Positions 50,846-60,352 are shown, numbered from the stretch's first letter. The stretch is DNA of 64,000 nt from Tenacibaculum sp. MAR_2010_89 (GCF_900105985.1 NZ_FNUB01000005.1:2356001-2420000); one strand, 5' to 3'. A program made the numbers and translations. Notes: generated from the sequence alone by a model not told the origin.

Positions 50846-53071
50846 TTAGTTTATCTTTTTCCTTTTATAATTATATATAGTTTCTGAGATGGTAAACCAA
50901 CAGAAGTAATATATACCAATAGAGAAAATAATATCACCTATCATGCGTAACCATTTTAAAGTTTGAACAACAGGAGAGTATAATAATTCAGCATCTCTTG
51001 CAAATGAATAACCTTGAGTAATTGATATATAAGCTTGAATTATACCAATAGGCAGTAAACTAAATAGAACCATAGCAATTAAGCCAATATTTAAAAACCA
51101 AAAAGCTCTTTTTAATTTTTTACTTTCCCAAGTTCTATTAGAATAAAATCGTAAGCAAATTATAATGAACCCCATACCTAACATTCCATAAACACCAAAT
51201 AAAGCAGTATGTGCATGAACAGCAGTTGTATTTAATCCTTGAATATAGTACAATGCGATTGGAGGATTAATAAGAAATCCAAACACACCAGCACCTATAA
51301 AGTTCCAAAATGATACAGCTATAAAAAAGAAGATAGGCCATTTATATTTTTGCATCCATGGCTTACTTTTTAAAAGTGTCCAACTCTCTTTTATTTCAAA
51401 ACCCATAAGGGTTAGTGGAACAACTTCTAAAGCACTAAATGTTGCTCCTAAAGCAATTGCTTGAACTGGAGTTCCTGAATAATATAAATGATGTAAGGTT
51501 CCTATTATACCTCCGGCTAAAAATATGGTTGCAGAAGCAATAGAAACTCTTCCAGCTGTTCTTGCAGAAATTATTTCCATTTTTGAAAAAATAAAAGCAA
51601 TAACAACTGTTGCAAAAACTTCGAAAAAACCTTCAACCCATAAATGAACTAGCCACCATCTCCAATAGTTAATAACAGGTAAACTACTATTTTCTCCATA
51701 CATTAGTCCTGAGAAAAAGAACATCCCAATTGCAACTACTGATATTAATAAAATTGTAAGTAATTGTTTAGAAGCATCATTTTTACGAATAGCATAAACA
51801 ATATGCCTCCCAACCATAAACACCCATAGTATTAAACCTATACCTAAAAATAGTTGCCAAAATCTACCTAAGTCCATGTATTCATAACCTTGATGACCAA
51901 AGAAAAAATTAGTTGTTAAATCTAAAAATTGATGAACTCCTAACCATTCTCCTAACATAGATCCCAAAACAATAATTAATAGCGCAACAAATAAAAAGTT
52001 TATTCCAAAAACCTGATACTTAAATTCTTTTCCAGAAATCATGGGAGCTAAGAATAAACCTGTAGATAACCAAGTTGCAGCTATCCAAAATACAGCTAAT
52101 TGGGTATGCCAAGTTCTAGTTATAGAATAAGGTAAAAAACTAGCTAAGTCAATACCAAAAAAGGCTTGTCCTTCTACTGTGTAATGAACTGTTATAATAC
52201 CTAAAACAACTTGTAAACCAATTAATAATGAAATTACAATAAAATATTTTAAAATTGCTTTTTGTGAGCGTACTAATTTCATTCCTGTCAAAGGATCAGT
52301 ATTCGGTTTAGTTATTACATCACCTTTTTCATGATTTCTTAAATAATAAAAAGTTAAGATTCCTATAAAAAGAAGTAACAATACAATTGATAACCCTGAC
52401 CATATAACTGAATCTTTTGTAATGACATTGTCTATTAAAGGTTCGTGAGGCCAATTAGAGGTATATGTATAATCTTTATTAGGTCTATTAGTACTCGCCG
52501 CCCAAGAAGTCCAAAATAGAAAAGCATTTAATTGTTCTAATTTAACAGAGTCAGTTAAAGCTCCTTTAGGTATAGCATATTCTTCTTTACCATCAGAAAA
52601 AATAGATGTATAATGTTTTACATTAGATTTAATAGCTGCTAATCTTTCTTTTGATATTGTAATTATATTAGTACTAGCATTAAATGTATTGGTTTTAATA
52701 TCATTGATTAAACGTGCTTTAATAGCTGCTTTTCTTTCTACATTCAAGCTGTCATATGGTACTTGAAATTCTGTCTTTGACCAATGATTTAGTAAATATA
52801 TAGCTTCTTTATGTATCCAATCTGCTGTCCAGTCAGGAGCTACATAACTACCATGTCCCCAGATAGAACCAACTTCCATTCCTCCAATAGATTCCCAAAC
52901 ATTTTGCCCTGTTTGAATGTCTTCTTTTGTGTAAATAATTTCTCCAGAATTTTTTATAACAACCTTTTCTGGAATAGGCGGTTGTGTTTGATATACTTCA
53001 GTTCCTACCCAAATTAACGCTATAAACGAAAGGGTTACAACACTTATAAATGCGATCCAAGTTTTTCTCAT
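50846..53071 (-). CDS. norB: Quinol-dependent nitric oxide reductase (qNOR)
   Basis: 741 residues. The N-terminal extension with one helix and a soluble domain (about 30-230: IGGMEVGSIWGHGSYVAPDWTADWIHKEA) is the qNOR feature that replaces NorC. About 13 further helices follow the haem-copper oxidase fold, with His ligands in TRTWHTQLAVFW, WWLVHLWVEGFFEV and HAHTALFG. It reduces 2 NO to N2O using quinol at the inner membrane. The RIC gene is 8 nt upstream on the same strand, and an NsrR-like Rrf2 gene lies nearby. Confidence 0.95.
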   Translation of the reverse strand: MRKTWIAFISVVTLSFIALIWVGTEVYQTQPPIPEKVVIKNSGEIIYTKEDIQTGQNVWESIGGMEVGSIWGHGSYVAPDWTADWIHKEAIYLLNHWSKTEFQVPYDSLNVERKAAIKARLINDIKTNTFNASTNIITISKERLAAIKSNVKHYTSIFSDGKEEYAIPKGALTDSVKLEQLNAFLFWTSWAASTNRPNKDYTYTSNWPHEPLIDNVITKDSVIWSGLSIVLLLLFIGILTFYYLRNHEKGDVITKPNTDPLTGMKLVRSQKAILKYFIVISLLIGLQVVLGIITVHYTVEGQAFFGIDLASFLPYSITRTWHTQLAVFWIAATWLSTGLFLAPMISGKEFKYQVFGINFLFVALLIIVLGSMLGEWLGVHQFLDLTTNFFFGHQGYEYMDLGRFWQLFLGIGLILWVFMVGRHIVYAIRKNDASKQLLTILLISVVAIGMFFFSGLMYGENSSLPVINYWRWWLVHLWVEGFFEVFATVVIAFIFSKMEIISARTAGRVSIASATIFLAGGIIGTLHHLYYSGTPVQAIALGATFSALEVVPLTLMGFEIKESWTLLKSKPWMQKYKWPIFFFIAVSFWNFIGAGVFGFLINPPIALYYIQGLNTTAVHAHTALFGVYGMLGMGFIIICLRFYSNRTWESKKLKRAFWFLNIGLIAMVLFSLLPIGIIQAYISITQGYSFARDAELLYSPVVQTLKWLRMIGDIIFSIGIYYFCWFTISETIYNYKRKKIN

Positions 53072-53079
53072 GGTTTCTA

Positions 53080-53802
53080 TTAATTTTGTAGAGTTTTTTC
53101 TAATTCTACTCCTTTTTTAAATAATATGTTATTTTCTAAATGAATGTGTTTATGTAAATCTTCTTCAAATTCTTGTAATAATTGATAGGTTACTTTATAT
53201 GTATTACAGGCATCTACAGGAGGAGAGTAATTATTACTTGATTCAGCAATTTTTCTAAATCGATGCCCTTCATTATCATGCTCTTTATGCATCATTGCTA
53301 TCGGACTTTTTATACTATCAAACTGATTACTAGAAATAGTCGACTTGTTTTTACTAGCTTCAACTAATTTTTTGAAATAAGGGAATAGAATTAATTCCTC
53401 TTTTTTCATATGCATTGTTAAATCGTTAGCACTTTCAGTAAACAATTTATATATTTCAAATAGTTCAGGGTGACATATACCATGAACTTTACATAATTTA
53501 TCAAGATACAATTTTAATTCTGGTATCGTTTTTTCTATGTATTTATGGTGTTTGTTGTAAATATAATCTGAAAGAAAATCTATATCCCAAGATTGGTAAT
53601 TGTTGGTATCAACTTCTGTGTTGAAACAATTATTTAATTTGTTTATTAGTATATTTTCATTAATATTTTTGGTATTGCAAACAGTTTCTATACTTCTATT
53701 ACCATTGCAGCAAAAATCTATACCATATGATTTAAAAATAGTAGCTGATTTGTAATTTTCTGCAACAATAGTACTTATTAAAGTGTTTTTATTAATATTC
53801 AT
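53080..53802 (-). CDS. ric: RIC (YtfE/ScdA-type) di-iron iron-sulfur repair protein
   Basis: 240 residues. The N-terminal ScdA_N domain (about 1-60) has the CC motif in YGIDFCCNGNRS. The C-terminal hemerythrin-like bundle provides the di-iron ligands: HKYIEKTIPELK, HGICHPELFEI, HMKKEELILFPYFK, MHKEHDNEGHRF and HIHLENNILF. It repairs Fe-S clusters damaged by NO or peroxide. It probably shares a transcript with norB, 8 nt downstream. Confidence 0.95.
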   Translation of the reverse strand: MNINKNTLISTIVAENYKSATIFKSYGIDFCCNGNRSIETVCNTKNINENILINKLNNCFNTEVDTNNYQSWDIDFLSDYIYNKHHKYIEKTIPELKLYLDKLCKVHGICHPELFEIYKLFTESANDLTMHMKKEELILFPYFKKLVEASKNKSTISSNQFDSIKSPIAMMHKEHDNEGHRFRKIAESSNNYSPPVDACNTYKVTYQLLQEFEEDLHKHIHLENNILFKKGVELEKTLQN

Positions 53803-53990
53803 TACTTTATGTTTTAAATGTAATTAATGATTTTAATGAAGGATATTTTGTTGTAAGTCATTGTTTTTTTGATTTTAAAAAAAGGGTAAGAGTTCCCAAT
53901 AAGCTCTTTTACTCGTGCTTTTATGATATTTAATAAGATGTTGGGTTTATTGTTTGTTTATGAATTAAAAACAGTATTTAATTCATTTAT

Positions 53991-54428
53991 TCATTCATTT
54001 TGTACAGTTAATTTCTTTAATAATTTAATTCCAAACATGAAAAGGCAAACTATTTTTATTACTTCTAATAAAATATATATTAAGTGAGCATTACTTTTAC
54101 TTATAGTAATGCCTTGAATGATTTTCTCCGCTCGTTCATTTAAAATAGGTAGTAACCAAGTTGTTTGTATCAAAATTATTGCAACTACTATTAGAAATGA
54201 ATAGTGAATTAGTTTACTCTCTTTATTGTATAATGATATAATATGTACTGATATACTTATTAGAAATATAATTTCCATAATATTTAAGGCCCTAAAAACT
54301 AATTGTCCAATACCTAAACCAAGTTCAGTAGTCATGTTTGGTGCTTGAAATTTTAACCAAGACTCCATAAAACTTATGGCGCCTACAAAACCAATCCATA
54401 TAAATGTTATAACTATAATTTTTTTCAT
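53991..54428 (-). CDS. Four-helix membrane protein of the NO-defence cluster
   Basis: 145 residues with four hydrophobic helices (about 4-17, 42-66, 75-93 and 120-136). FVGAISFMESWLKFQAP resembles the start of DUF4149-type proteins, but no firm family assignment is possible. It lies between the RIC and Rrf2 genes on the same strand and may be regulated with them. Function is unknown. Confidence 0.7.
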   Translation of the reverse strand: MKKIIVITFIWIGFVGAISFMESWLKFQAPNMTTELGLGIGQLVFRALNIMEIIFLISISVHIISLYNKESKLIHYSFLIVVAIILIQTTWLLPILNERAEKIIQGITISKSNAHLIYILLEVIKIVCLFMFGIKLLKKLTVQNE

Positions 54429-54470
54429 AAAATATATTCGGATCTTTTTATCTTTTTTGAAATTGTTTTT

Positions 54471-54905
54471 TTATCTTTTTAAAAAAAATGTATCAATATT
54501 CATATCATTAACTAGCATTAATAATGTGGTATTGTTTAACATTGATTTAAGTTTATTTCTAACTTCAATGAATTGAAAATGTAAGGGGCATGGTGATTTA
54601 TCATTACACTCTTTTAAACCTAAACCACAACTAGTAAAAATAGAATCTCCATCTAAAACCTTTACAACGTCGCTCAACTTTATAGTATTCATTTTAAAAT
54701 CTTCTATAACGAAACCTCCATATGGGCCTTTAATAGATTTTACTATATCTTTTCTAGTAAGCTGCTGTAATACTTTGGCTGTAAATGCTTGTGGAGAATC
54801 TATAGCACTTGATATAGTTGATAAACTCACTTTGATATCTTGAGCACTTTGTTGAGCAATAAAAATTATAGCCCTTAATCCATATTCACATGATTTTGAA
54901 AACAT
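54471..54905 (-). CDS. Rrf2-family transcriptional regulator, NsrR-like
   Basis: 144 residues. The winged helix is MFSKSCEYGLRAIIFIA ... SPQAFTAKVLQQLTRKDIVKSIKGPYGGF. The iron-sulfur-binding loop contains Cys93, Cys100 and Cys106 (TSCGLGLKECNDKSPCPLH), the three-Cys pattern of NsrR and IscR. NsrR-type regulators lose repression when their cluster meets NO. It lies upstream of the membrane protein, RIC and NO reductase genes, the expected targets. Confidence 0.9.
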   Translation of the reverse strand: MFSKSCEYGLRAIIFIAQQSAQDIKVSLSTISSAIDSPQAFTAKVLQQLTRKDIVKSIKGPYGGFVIEDFKMNTIKLSDVVKVLDGDSIFTSCGLGLKECNDKSPCPLHFQFIEVRNKLKSMLNNTTLLMLVNDMNIDTFFLKR

Positions 54906-55124
54906 CTATTTAAATATTATACGGCAAAGTTAGTATATAATTTCATAAGAGACAAATTTATCCTTTATAAAAAAAAGCTTTATTTTTGAAGTGAAAATTA
55001 TTTATAAATTATAATTGAAACTAAGCAATATAAATATTAAATAGATTTTTTAAAAGAGAGTATATATTTTAGCGTATTATGCGAAATAAATATTTAAATA
55101 ATTTAAAACTTGCTATAATTCAAT

Positions 55125-56396
55125 ATGAAAACACTAGAAAATCAAAAATATAATTTTAAAAGAAAATTGTTTTGGAGGTTTATATTTTTATATATAATTC
55201 TTTATATTTTTCCTTATGGATTTGAATATATAAATGAGTTAAATCCTGAAAATATTTCCTTTTGGAAAGGAATTACTATTTGGTTTGGACAAACGTTTTT
55301 AGGTTGGGAATTTTATATTAATAATTTGCAAAATGGCTTTGATTCAAAATATGATTATTCAAGGTTTCTATTAATCGTATCCATTTCAGCAACAGGCTCT
55401 GTAATTTGGCTTTTTATAGATTCAAAAATAAAATATTCATACACAAATAAACTAAAAGTTTTATTACAAACTATTCTTAGATATCATATAGGTTTAACTT
55501 TAATTCTTTATGGCTTAGCTAAAGTGTTTTTATTGCAATTTGGTTCTTTAGATATTAATGATTTAGAAAATAATCTTGGAAATCAAAGTGGAATGGGTTT
55601 TTTATGGAAGTTCATGAGTTATTCTGATTTCTATTCAATAAGTACAGGGTTGATAGAGGTTATAGGTGGTGTTTTAGTATTATTTAGAAGAACAACTTTT
55701 ATTGGGGCTTTTATTTTATTTATAGCCATGGTAAATGTAGTACTTGTTGATATAGGATATGATGTTAGTGTTAAAATGTTTGCTATTCATTTATTATTAA
55801 TGACTGTTCTTTTAATTTTTGATAATTTAAAACAGCTAATTAATTTTTTCATCACCAATAAACCAACAATACCATATAATTTTGCTCCCCTTTTTAATTC
55901 AAAAAAAATTAGATATGGTTTGAAAGGAATTATTTTAATATATTTTATAATATCATTTAGAAATAGTTTTAAAGAAAGAATAAGGACTGAGAAGAACCCA
56001 AATAATATAGAAATGACTGGAATATATGATATTGATATTTTTATAAAAAATAGAGATACTATAAATAGTTTAAATGGTGATAGATTAGAATGGAAAACTA
56101 TGAGGCTAAATTGTAATAAATATTACCCTAAACATGTTGTAATAAAAAATAGTGATGGTCAAACACAATGGTTTAAATTTGAAGAAAATGTACTAGATAA
56201 AACAATAACTTTTAAACCTATTGAAAATGCTTCAGGAAGTGATTATTTATTTTTTTATAAAAAAACAGGTAAAAATAAATTTACTTTTTCTGGAATTTAT
56301 AAAGGTGATACTTTATCGTTTTCAGCTAAATCAAAAACTTTAAAAGATTATTTACTTACTAAAAATGAAACACAATGGATTAGAGATTTAGAATAA
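55125..56396 (+). CDS. DoxX-like integral membrane protein
   Basis: 423 residues. About seven or eight helices are seen in residues 14-290. A DoxX-like core lies at about 115-240: RYHIGLTLILYGLAKVFLLQF, FYSISTGLIEVIGGVLVLFRRTTFIGAFILFIAM, VKMFAIHLLLM. The last 120 residues are soluble and beta-rich (WKTMRLNCNKYYPKHVVIKNSDG, ITFKPIENASGSDYLFFY). DoxX relatives act in sulfur or redox processes; the role here is unknown. Confidence 0.75.
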   Translation: MKTLENQKYNFKRKLFWRFIFLYIILYIFPYGFEYINELNPENISFWKGITIWFGQTFLGWEFYINNLQNGFDSKYDYSRFLLIVSISATGSVIWLFIDSKIKYSYTNKLKVLLQTILRYHIGLTLILYGLAKVFLLQFGSLDINDLENNLGNQSGMGFLWKFMSYSDFYSISTGLIEVIGGVLVLFRRTTFIGAFILFIAMVNVVLVDIGYDVSVKMFAIHLLLMTVLLIFDNLKQLINFFITNKPTIPYNFAPLFNSKKIRYGLKGIILIYFIISFRNSFKERIRTEKNPNNIEMTGIYDIDIFIKNRDTINSLNGDRLEWKTMRLNCNKYYPKHVVIKNSDGQTQWFKFEENVLDKTITFKPIENASGSDYLFFYKKTGKNKFTFSGIYKGDTLSFSAKSKTLKDYLLTKNETQWIRDLE

Positions 56397-56417
56397 ATAT
56401 CTACTTAAATAGTATAA

Positions 56418-56469
56418 AAAAAACACCAATAAAAGAGTTACATTTACTAAGATTTTATTGGTGTTTTTT
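56418..56469. terminator. Bidirectional terminator between DoxX-like and M23 genes
   Basis: A perfect 17-bp stem pairs 56418-56434 (A6, CACCAATAAAA) with 56453-56469 (TTTTATTGGTG, T6). A and T runs on both sides serve both directions. Confidence 0.88.
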
Positions 56470-56490
56470 GTTAGAAATTAAAAACTAAAT

Positions 56491-57375
56491 TTATTGAATT
56501 AAAACAAGTTTCTGACCAATTTTCAAGGTGCTTGATTTTCTAATTGAATTTGTTTTACAAATTGAAGTTATAGATATTCGATGTTTACTTGAAATTTTTG
56601 AAAGAGTATCTCCTTTTTTTATAACATATACTTGTTTTGTCTTTTTACTCTTTTTAATAGCCTCTTCATAGGTGTTACAAATCAAAATAGAACTTTGCCT
56701 TTTTGAATTATGTATATATGGAGTTACCCAATTTTTAGTTACCCATATGTTTTGAGATCGTATGTTGTTTTTTTCATTAAAAGAAAATAAATATTCAGGA
56801 TATATATAAGTTCCTTTAAAACTAACTTCAAGGTGAAGATGGCTACCTCTTGCATTTCCAGTTGTACCTCCTTTACCTATTATTTGCCCTTTAACAACTG
56901 TATCATTTACTTTTACTAATTGTTTAGATAAATGAGAATAAGATGTTTCTAATCCATTATAATGCCTTACAACTACAACTTTTCCATGTCCTGAATGGTA
57001 ATTTACATAACGTACTTTTCCATCAAGCATCACCTTAACATCATCACCAGTTACTAAGTCGATATCAATTCCTTTATGAGCTCTTCTTCTTCGCCATCCA
57101 TAACGAGAAGTTATAACTTTTTTTCTATCAATAGGAGAAGAATAAAGGCTGTCCTTAAAAACTATATTAAAAGGATATTTTTTAATCTTAATTTTATAAG
57201 GGTTATAAGTAGATGTATCCCAATTCTCTTCCATAAATGAATTTGATATACTATCTTTTACTATGTTTTTAAAGTTTAATATTGAATCTATATTATATTC
57301 AAAAATTTGATGAATTTGTCCATAATTATTTGTGCTTAGAAACAGTATTAAAAAGAATGCAAATAATGATTTCAT
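56491..57375 (-). CDS. M23 peptidase with LysM domain
   Basis: 294 residues with a signal peptide (LFAFFLILFLSTNNYG). LytM-type zinc motifs: His100-x3-Asp104 (HKGIDID), His148 (YSHLS), His179-x-His181 (SHLHLE). A C-terminal LysM at about 250-293 (YVIKKGDTLSKISSKHRISI) binds peptidoglycan. It probably cuts peptide cross-links of the cell wall in growth or division. It lies 104 nt downstream of the M56-M23 gene on the same strand. Confidence 0.92.
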   Translation of the reverse strand: MKSLFAFFLILFLSTNNYGQIHQIFEYNIDSILNFKNIVKDSISNSFMEENWDTSTYNPYKIKIKKYPFNIVFKDSLYSSPIDRKKVITSRYGWRRRRAHKGIDIDLVTGDDVKVMLDGKVRYVNYHSGHGKVVVVRHYNGLETSYSHLSKQLVKVNDTVVKGQIIGKGGTTGNARGSHLHLEVSFKGTYIYPEYLFSFNEKNNIRSQNIWVTKNWVTPYIHNSKRQSSILICNTYEEAIKKSKKTKQVYVIKKGDTLSKISSKHRISITSICKTNSIRKSSTLKIGQKLVLIQ

Positions 57376-57478
57376 ATATTTTTATTAACGTAGTTATAAG
57401 GTTCTATTTATGAATAGAACCAATGGTTTGATTAAAACTTTTATTTAAATACAGGTAATAATGATTTAAATAGAAAAA

Positions 57479-58804
57479 TTATTTAATAAAATTTAATGGG
57501 TTTAAACGTTTACCATTTTGTTTTACTTCATAATGTAAGTGTGGACCTAATGAACGTCCTGTGTTTCCTACAAAACCTATAATATCTCCTTTTTTTACTT
57601 TTTGATTTTTAATAACATTAAAATCATTTAAGTGTGCATACCATGTTTCGTAACCATTGGCATGTGTAATTATAATTAAGTTCCCCCAAGCATTTTCAAG
57701 AGAGGCTTTATTAATAATACCGTCAGCAGTAGCTATAACAGGAGTTCCTATAGAAGCTTTAATATCAATGCCTCCATGAACAACTTTCTTTTTTATAATT
57801 GAGTTTTTTCTAAATTTTCCAAATAGACTTGTAATGTCTTTTTTTGAAGCATTTTTAACAGGAAATAGGGAAGGAGGGTTACTTACTAGATTTGATATAT
57901 TTATTGTTTTTATAAATGAATCATTTGTACTTGATGGTTTGGTAAATGCTAAAGTTAGTATAGTGAATACAGGAAAAAGCACTATATATATAAGTTTAGA
58001 TAGGTTTTTAGATTTAGGTTTTGTCATCATAGTAATTCTTTTTTTTAGTATTGGTTGATTAAAGTAGTTGTATAAATTATTTGGTTTTTGAATTTCAAGA
58101 CTTTGTAATAATAACTCCATATATTGTGAAGTTTTAATTCCTTTTTGAAGAACTCCTTTGTCAGCTTGAAATTCATGAATAGATTTGAGTGATTTTCTAT
58201 AAAAATAGAGTAACGGATTAAACCAAAAAAAGGAGATGTAAAATTCACTTAAAATAACATCCCAAGAATGTTTTAGTTTAATATGTATTTTTTCGTGTTC
58301 TACAATTTGTTGATTATATTTTTTAAATTCTTTTTTAGGAATAAATATCCATTTGAAATATGAAAATATTTCTGGAACATCAGCAAATACTAACTTATAT
58401 CCATCTTCTCTTTGAATTATTGACTTATTTTTTATAATAAATATAGATCTTGTATTAATTAAAATTCTGATTAAATAAACAATAACAATCAAAAAATAAA
58501 TAACTATCAATATTGAATTGAAATTTAAAAATGAAGAGGCTAATTCTTTTTGATTACTATCAAATACTTGGTGATTTTGAGAATTAACTATATACTCAAA
58601 TAAGGGAACTTCTATAATTTTTGAAGATAAAACAGGAAACAAGTTACTTAAAATAGGTAGCAAGATAGAAACAGGAAGTAATAATATTAATATTCTTCGA
58701 TTTATAATATGAAAAGTTAATCTGTTAAAAAACAGTATGTATATAAAGTATAATACAGAAAAAATACTAGTTACTTGTATTAGGTATACTAAAATATTAC
58801 TCAT
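57479..58804 (-). CDS. BlaR1-type M56 membrane peptidase fused to a LytM/M23 domain
   Basis: 441 residues. Helices at about 5-26, 36-60 and 95-115 precede the cytoplasmic gluzincin motif His170-Glu171-x2-His174 (VEHEKIHIKL), with further helices at about 185-205 and 268-286. The periplasmic C-terminal part is an M23 fold with His343-x3-Asp347 (VHGGIDIKA), His391 (YAHL) and His422-x-His424 (PHLHYE). In BlaR1 that place holds a penicillin-binding sensor; here the sensor could read peptidoglycan instead. It overlaps the BlaI gene by 8 bp. Confidence 0.92.
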   Translation of the reverse strand: MSNILVYLIQVTSIFSVLYFIYILFFNRLTFHIINRRILILLLPVSILLPILSNLFPVLSSKIIEVPLFEYIVNSQNHQVFDSNQKELASSFLNFNSILIVIYFLIVIVYLIRILINTRSIFIIKNKSIIQREDGYKLVFADVPEIFSYFKWIFIPKKEFKKYNQQIVEHEKIHIKLKHSWDVILSEFYISFFWFNPLLYFYRKSLKSIHEFQADKGVLQKGIKTSQYMELLLQSLEIQKPNNLYNYFNQPILKKRITMMTKPKSKNLSKLIYIVLFPVFTILTLAFTKPSSTNDSFIKTINISNLVSNPPSLFPVKNASKKDITSLFGKFRKNSIIKKKVVHGGIDIKASIGTPVIATADGIINKASLENAWGNLIIITHANGYETWYAHLNDFNVIKNQKVKKGDIIGFVGNTGRSLGPHLHYEVKQNGKRLNPLNFIK

Positions 58805-59180
58805 TTTTTGCTTTTAATTTTTCAATTTTACTTTCTAGCATTCCTTTCATTTTTTCTAACTCTGTAAGATTTAAATCTTCATTATTAGTAAAAAATAATG
58901 CAAATTTACTAGCAGATCCGCTAAAAAAATTACCTATCACATCTTTCATGTGTTTTTTGAAATAAGTATCTTTTGATATTCTAGGATAATACTGCCTTAC
59001 TTTACCAAATGTTTCAAATTTTAAAAATTCTTTTTTAACCAATACTCTTACTACCGTTGATATTGTAGTGTAGGCTGGTTTAGGTTCAGGGAATTCTGCT
59101 ACTATATCTTTTAAAAATGCTTTTTCAAGTTTCCAAGCATATTTCATTACTTGTTCTTCAGCTTTTGTTAATTCATTCAT
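58797..59180 (-). CDS. BlaI/MecI/CopY-family repressor
   Basis: 127 residues. The N-terminal winged helix is LTKAEEQVMKYAWKLEKAFLKDIVAEFP, PAYTTISTVVRVLVKKEFLKF. The C-terminal part forms the dimer helices and is the expected site for cleavage by the M56 partner. Its start lies next to a 15-bp perfect dyad with TACA/TGTA cores at 59211-59246, the classic operator of the family. Confidence 0.93.
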   Translation of the reverse strand: MNELTKAEEQVMKYAWKLEKAFLKDIVAEFPEPKPAYTTISTVVRVLVKKEFLKFETFGKVRQYYPRISKDTYFKKHMKDVIGNFFSGSASKFALFFTNNEDLNLTELEKMKGMLESKIEKLKAKNE

Positions 59181-59210
59181 AAGGCAAATATATAAATATT
59201 TTTAAATTAC

Positions 59211-59246
59211 GACTACAAATATAGTAATATAACTATATTTGTAGTC
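59211..59246. promoter_or_regulatory. BlaI-type operator dyad
   Basis: GACTACAAATATAGT (59211-59225) and ACTATATTTGTAGTC (59232-59246) are a perfect 15-bp inverted repeat with a 6-bp centre. The ACTACA/TGTAGT ends match BlaI/MecI half-sites. It is placed to control both the blaI-like operon and the divergent HIT gene. Confidence 0.8.
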
Positions 59247-59326
59247 ATAAAGTTTTCTTAATAGGATAAATTATAGCGGTGTATTTTTTAAAAATTATTA
59301 TTTTTGATGAAAAGAGTTTAATAAAT

Positions 59327-59773
59327 ATGTTTCAGAAATATTTAGTAGCAACTATTTTAATAGTTAATGTGTTTTTTAGTTTTGGTCAAAGTAAAGATTA
59401 CCAGGAAATAAAAGCTGAAAAAATAGAGAAAGGATCCGTTTTTACAAAAATAATTAATAAAGAATTACCTGCTAAAGTTATTTATGAAGATGACGATATA
59501 ATAGCTTTTTTACCTTTAAGATTACAGGCTAGAGTACATGTTCTGATTATTCCTAAAAAAGAAATTCATACAGTTAATGATATTACAGAAAATGATGCTT
59601 TAGTTTTGGGAAAGTTATTTTTGGTAGCAAAAAAGATAGCTAAAGAGCAAGGCATTGCAAAAACAGGATATCGCTTAACAATGAATGTAAATGAAGATGC
59701 AGGGCAATCTGTTTTTCATTTACACTTACATTTATTAGGAGGTGAGAACTTAGGTCCTATGATGAAAAAATAA
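59327..59773 (+). CDS. Exported HIT-family (histidine triad) protein
   Basis: 148 residues from the ATG at 59327. An upstream in-frame GTG at 59279 would give a poor N-terminus. A signal peptide (YLVATILIVNVFFSFGQ) precedes the HIT fold: SVFTKIINKELPAKVIYEDDDIIAFLP, HVLIIPKKEI and the triad HLHLHLLGG (His131, His133, His135). HIT proteins hydrolyse nucleoside phosphoramidates and dinucleotides in the cytosol, so an exported form is unusual. It is divergent from the BlaI operon and may share its operator. Confidence 0.85.
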   Translation: MFQKYLVATILIVNVFFSFGQSKDYQEIKAEKIEKGSVFTKIINKELPAKVIYEDDDIIAFLPLRLQARVHVLIIPKKEIHTVNDITENDALVLGKLFLVAKKIAKEQGIAKTGYRLTMNVNEDAGQSVFHLHLHLLGGENLGPMMKK

Positions 59774-59794
59774 ATATTTTTTGAACTACAATAA

Positions 59795-60352
59795 TTATTT
59801 TAATCCATTTAATGTTCTGTTTAAGCTACGAATAGTAATACCTAAATAATTGGCAATATCATTTTTAGAAAATATTTTATCATAATCCGGATAATTGTGT
59901 TTTAGTTTTAAAATATTTTCTTCAATAGAGTAGGATTGTTGAAAAGAATGCCTTGGTGCTTTATAACCTATTTTTAAAGCCATTGACTTTATTACTAATC
60001 TATTAAATAAACGATCATTATCAAGCAAATAGTTGTAGTTTTTATATGATATTTTGTAAACAACGACTTTTGATATTGCTTCAATAGAACAATAACTTAA
60101 ATTCCCACTAAAAACTTCTAATTCACCAAACTCCATTCCTTTACCTAAAAATTCTTGAATAAAATCTTTTCCATTTTCATCAGATAAATAGCACTTAGTT
60201 ATACCATTTTTAATGATATATAATGATTGATATCTTTTTTGTTGCTTTAATATAACTTCTTTTGGGTTATAATTCTCTAATAAAAAAAAGTTAGGATATT
60301 TTTCATTTAATAATTCAATGTATGTTAAAAAATCAACGTTAGTTCTAATCAT
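59795..60352 (-). CDS. Crp/Fnr-family transcriptional regulator
   Basis: 185 residues. The cyclic-nucleotide-binding beta-roll (about 25-110) includes YIIKNGITKCYLSDENGKDFIQEFLGKGMEFGELEVFSG. The C-terminal helix-turn-helix is FSKNDIANYLGITIRSLNRTLNGLK. The effector is unknown. A perfect 12-bp palindrome lies 11 nt before its start and separates it from the divergent HD hydrolase/MFS operon, a likely target. Confidence 0.9.
   Translation of the reverse strand: MIRTNVDFLTYIELLNEKYPNFFLLENYNPKEVILKQQKRYQSLYIIKNGITKCYLSDENGKDFIQEFLGKGMEFGELEVFSGNLSYCSIEAISKVVVYKISYKNYNYLLDNDRLFNRLVIKSMALKIGYKAPRHSFQQSYSIEENILKLKHNYPDYDKIFSKNDIANYLGITIRSLNRTLNGLK

Noticed and set aside
53860..53935. Weak hairpin with AAGAG/CTCTT between the RIC gene and the four-helix protein gene
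   Set aside because: The stem is short and imperfect; not reliable enough to call a terminator.
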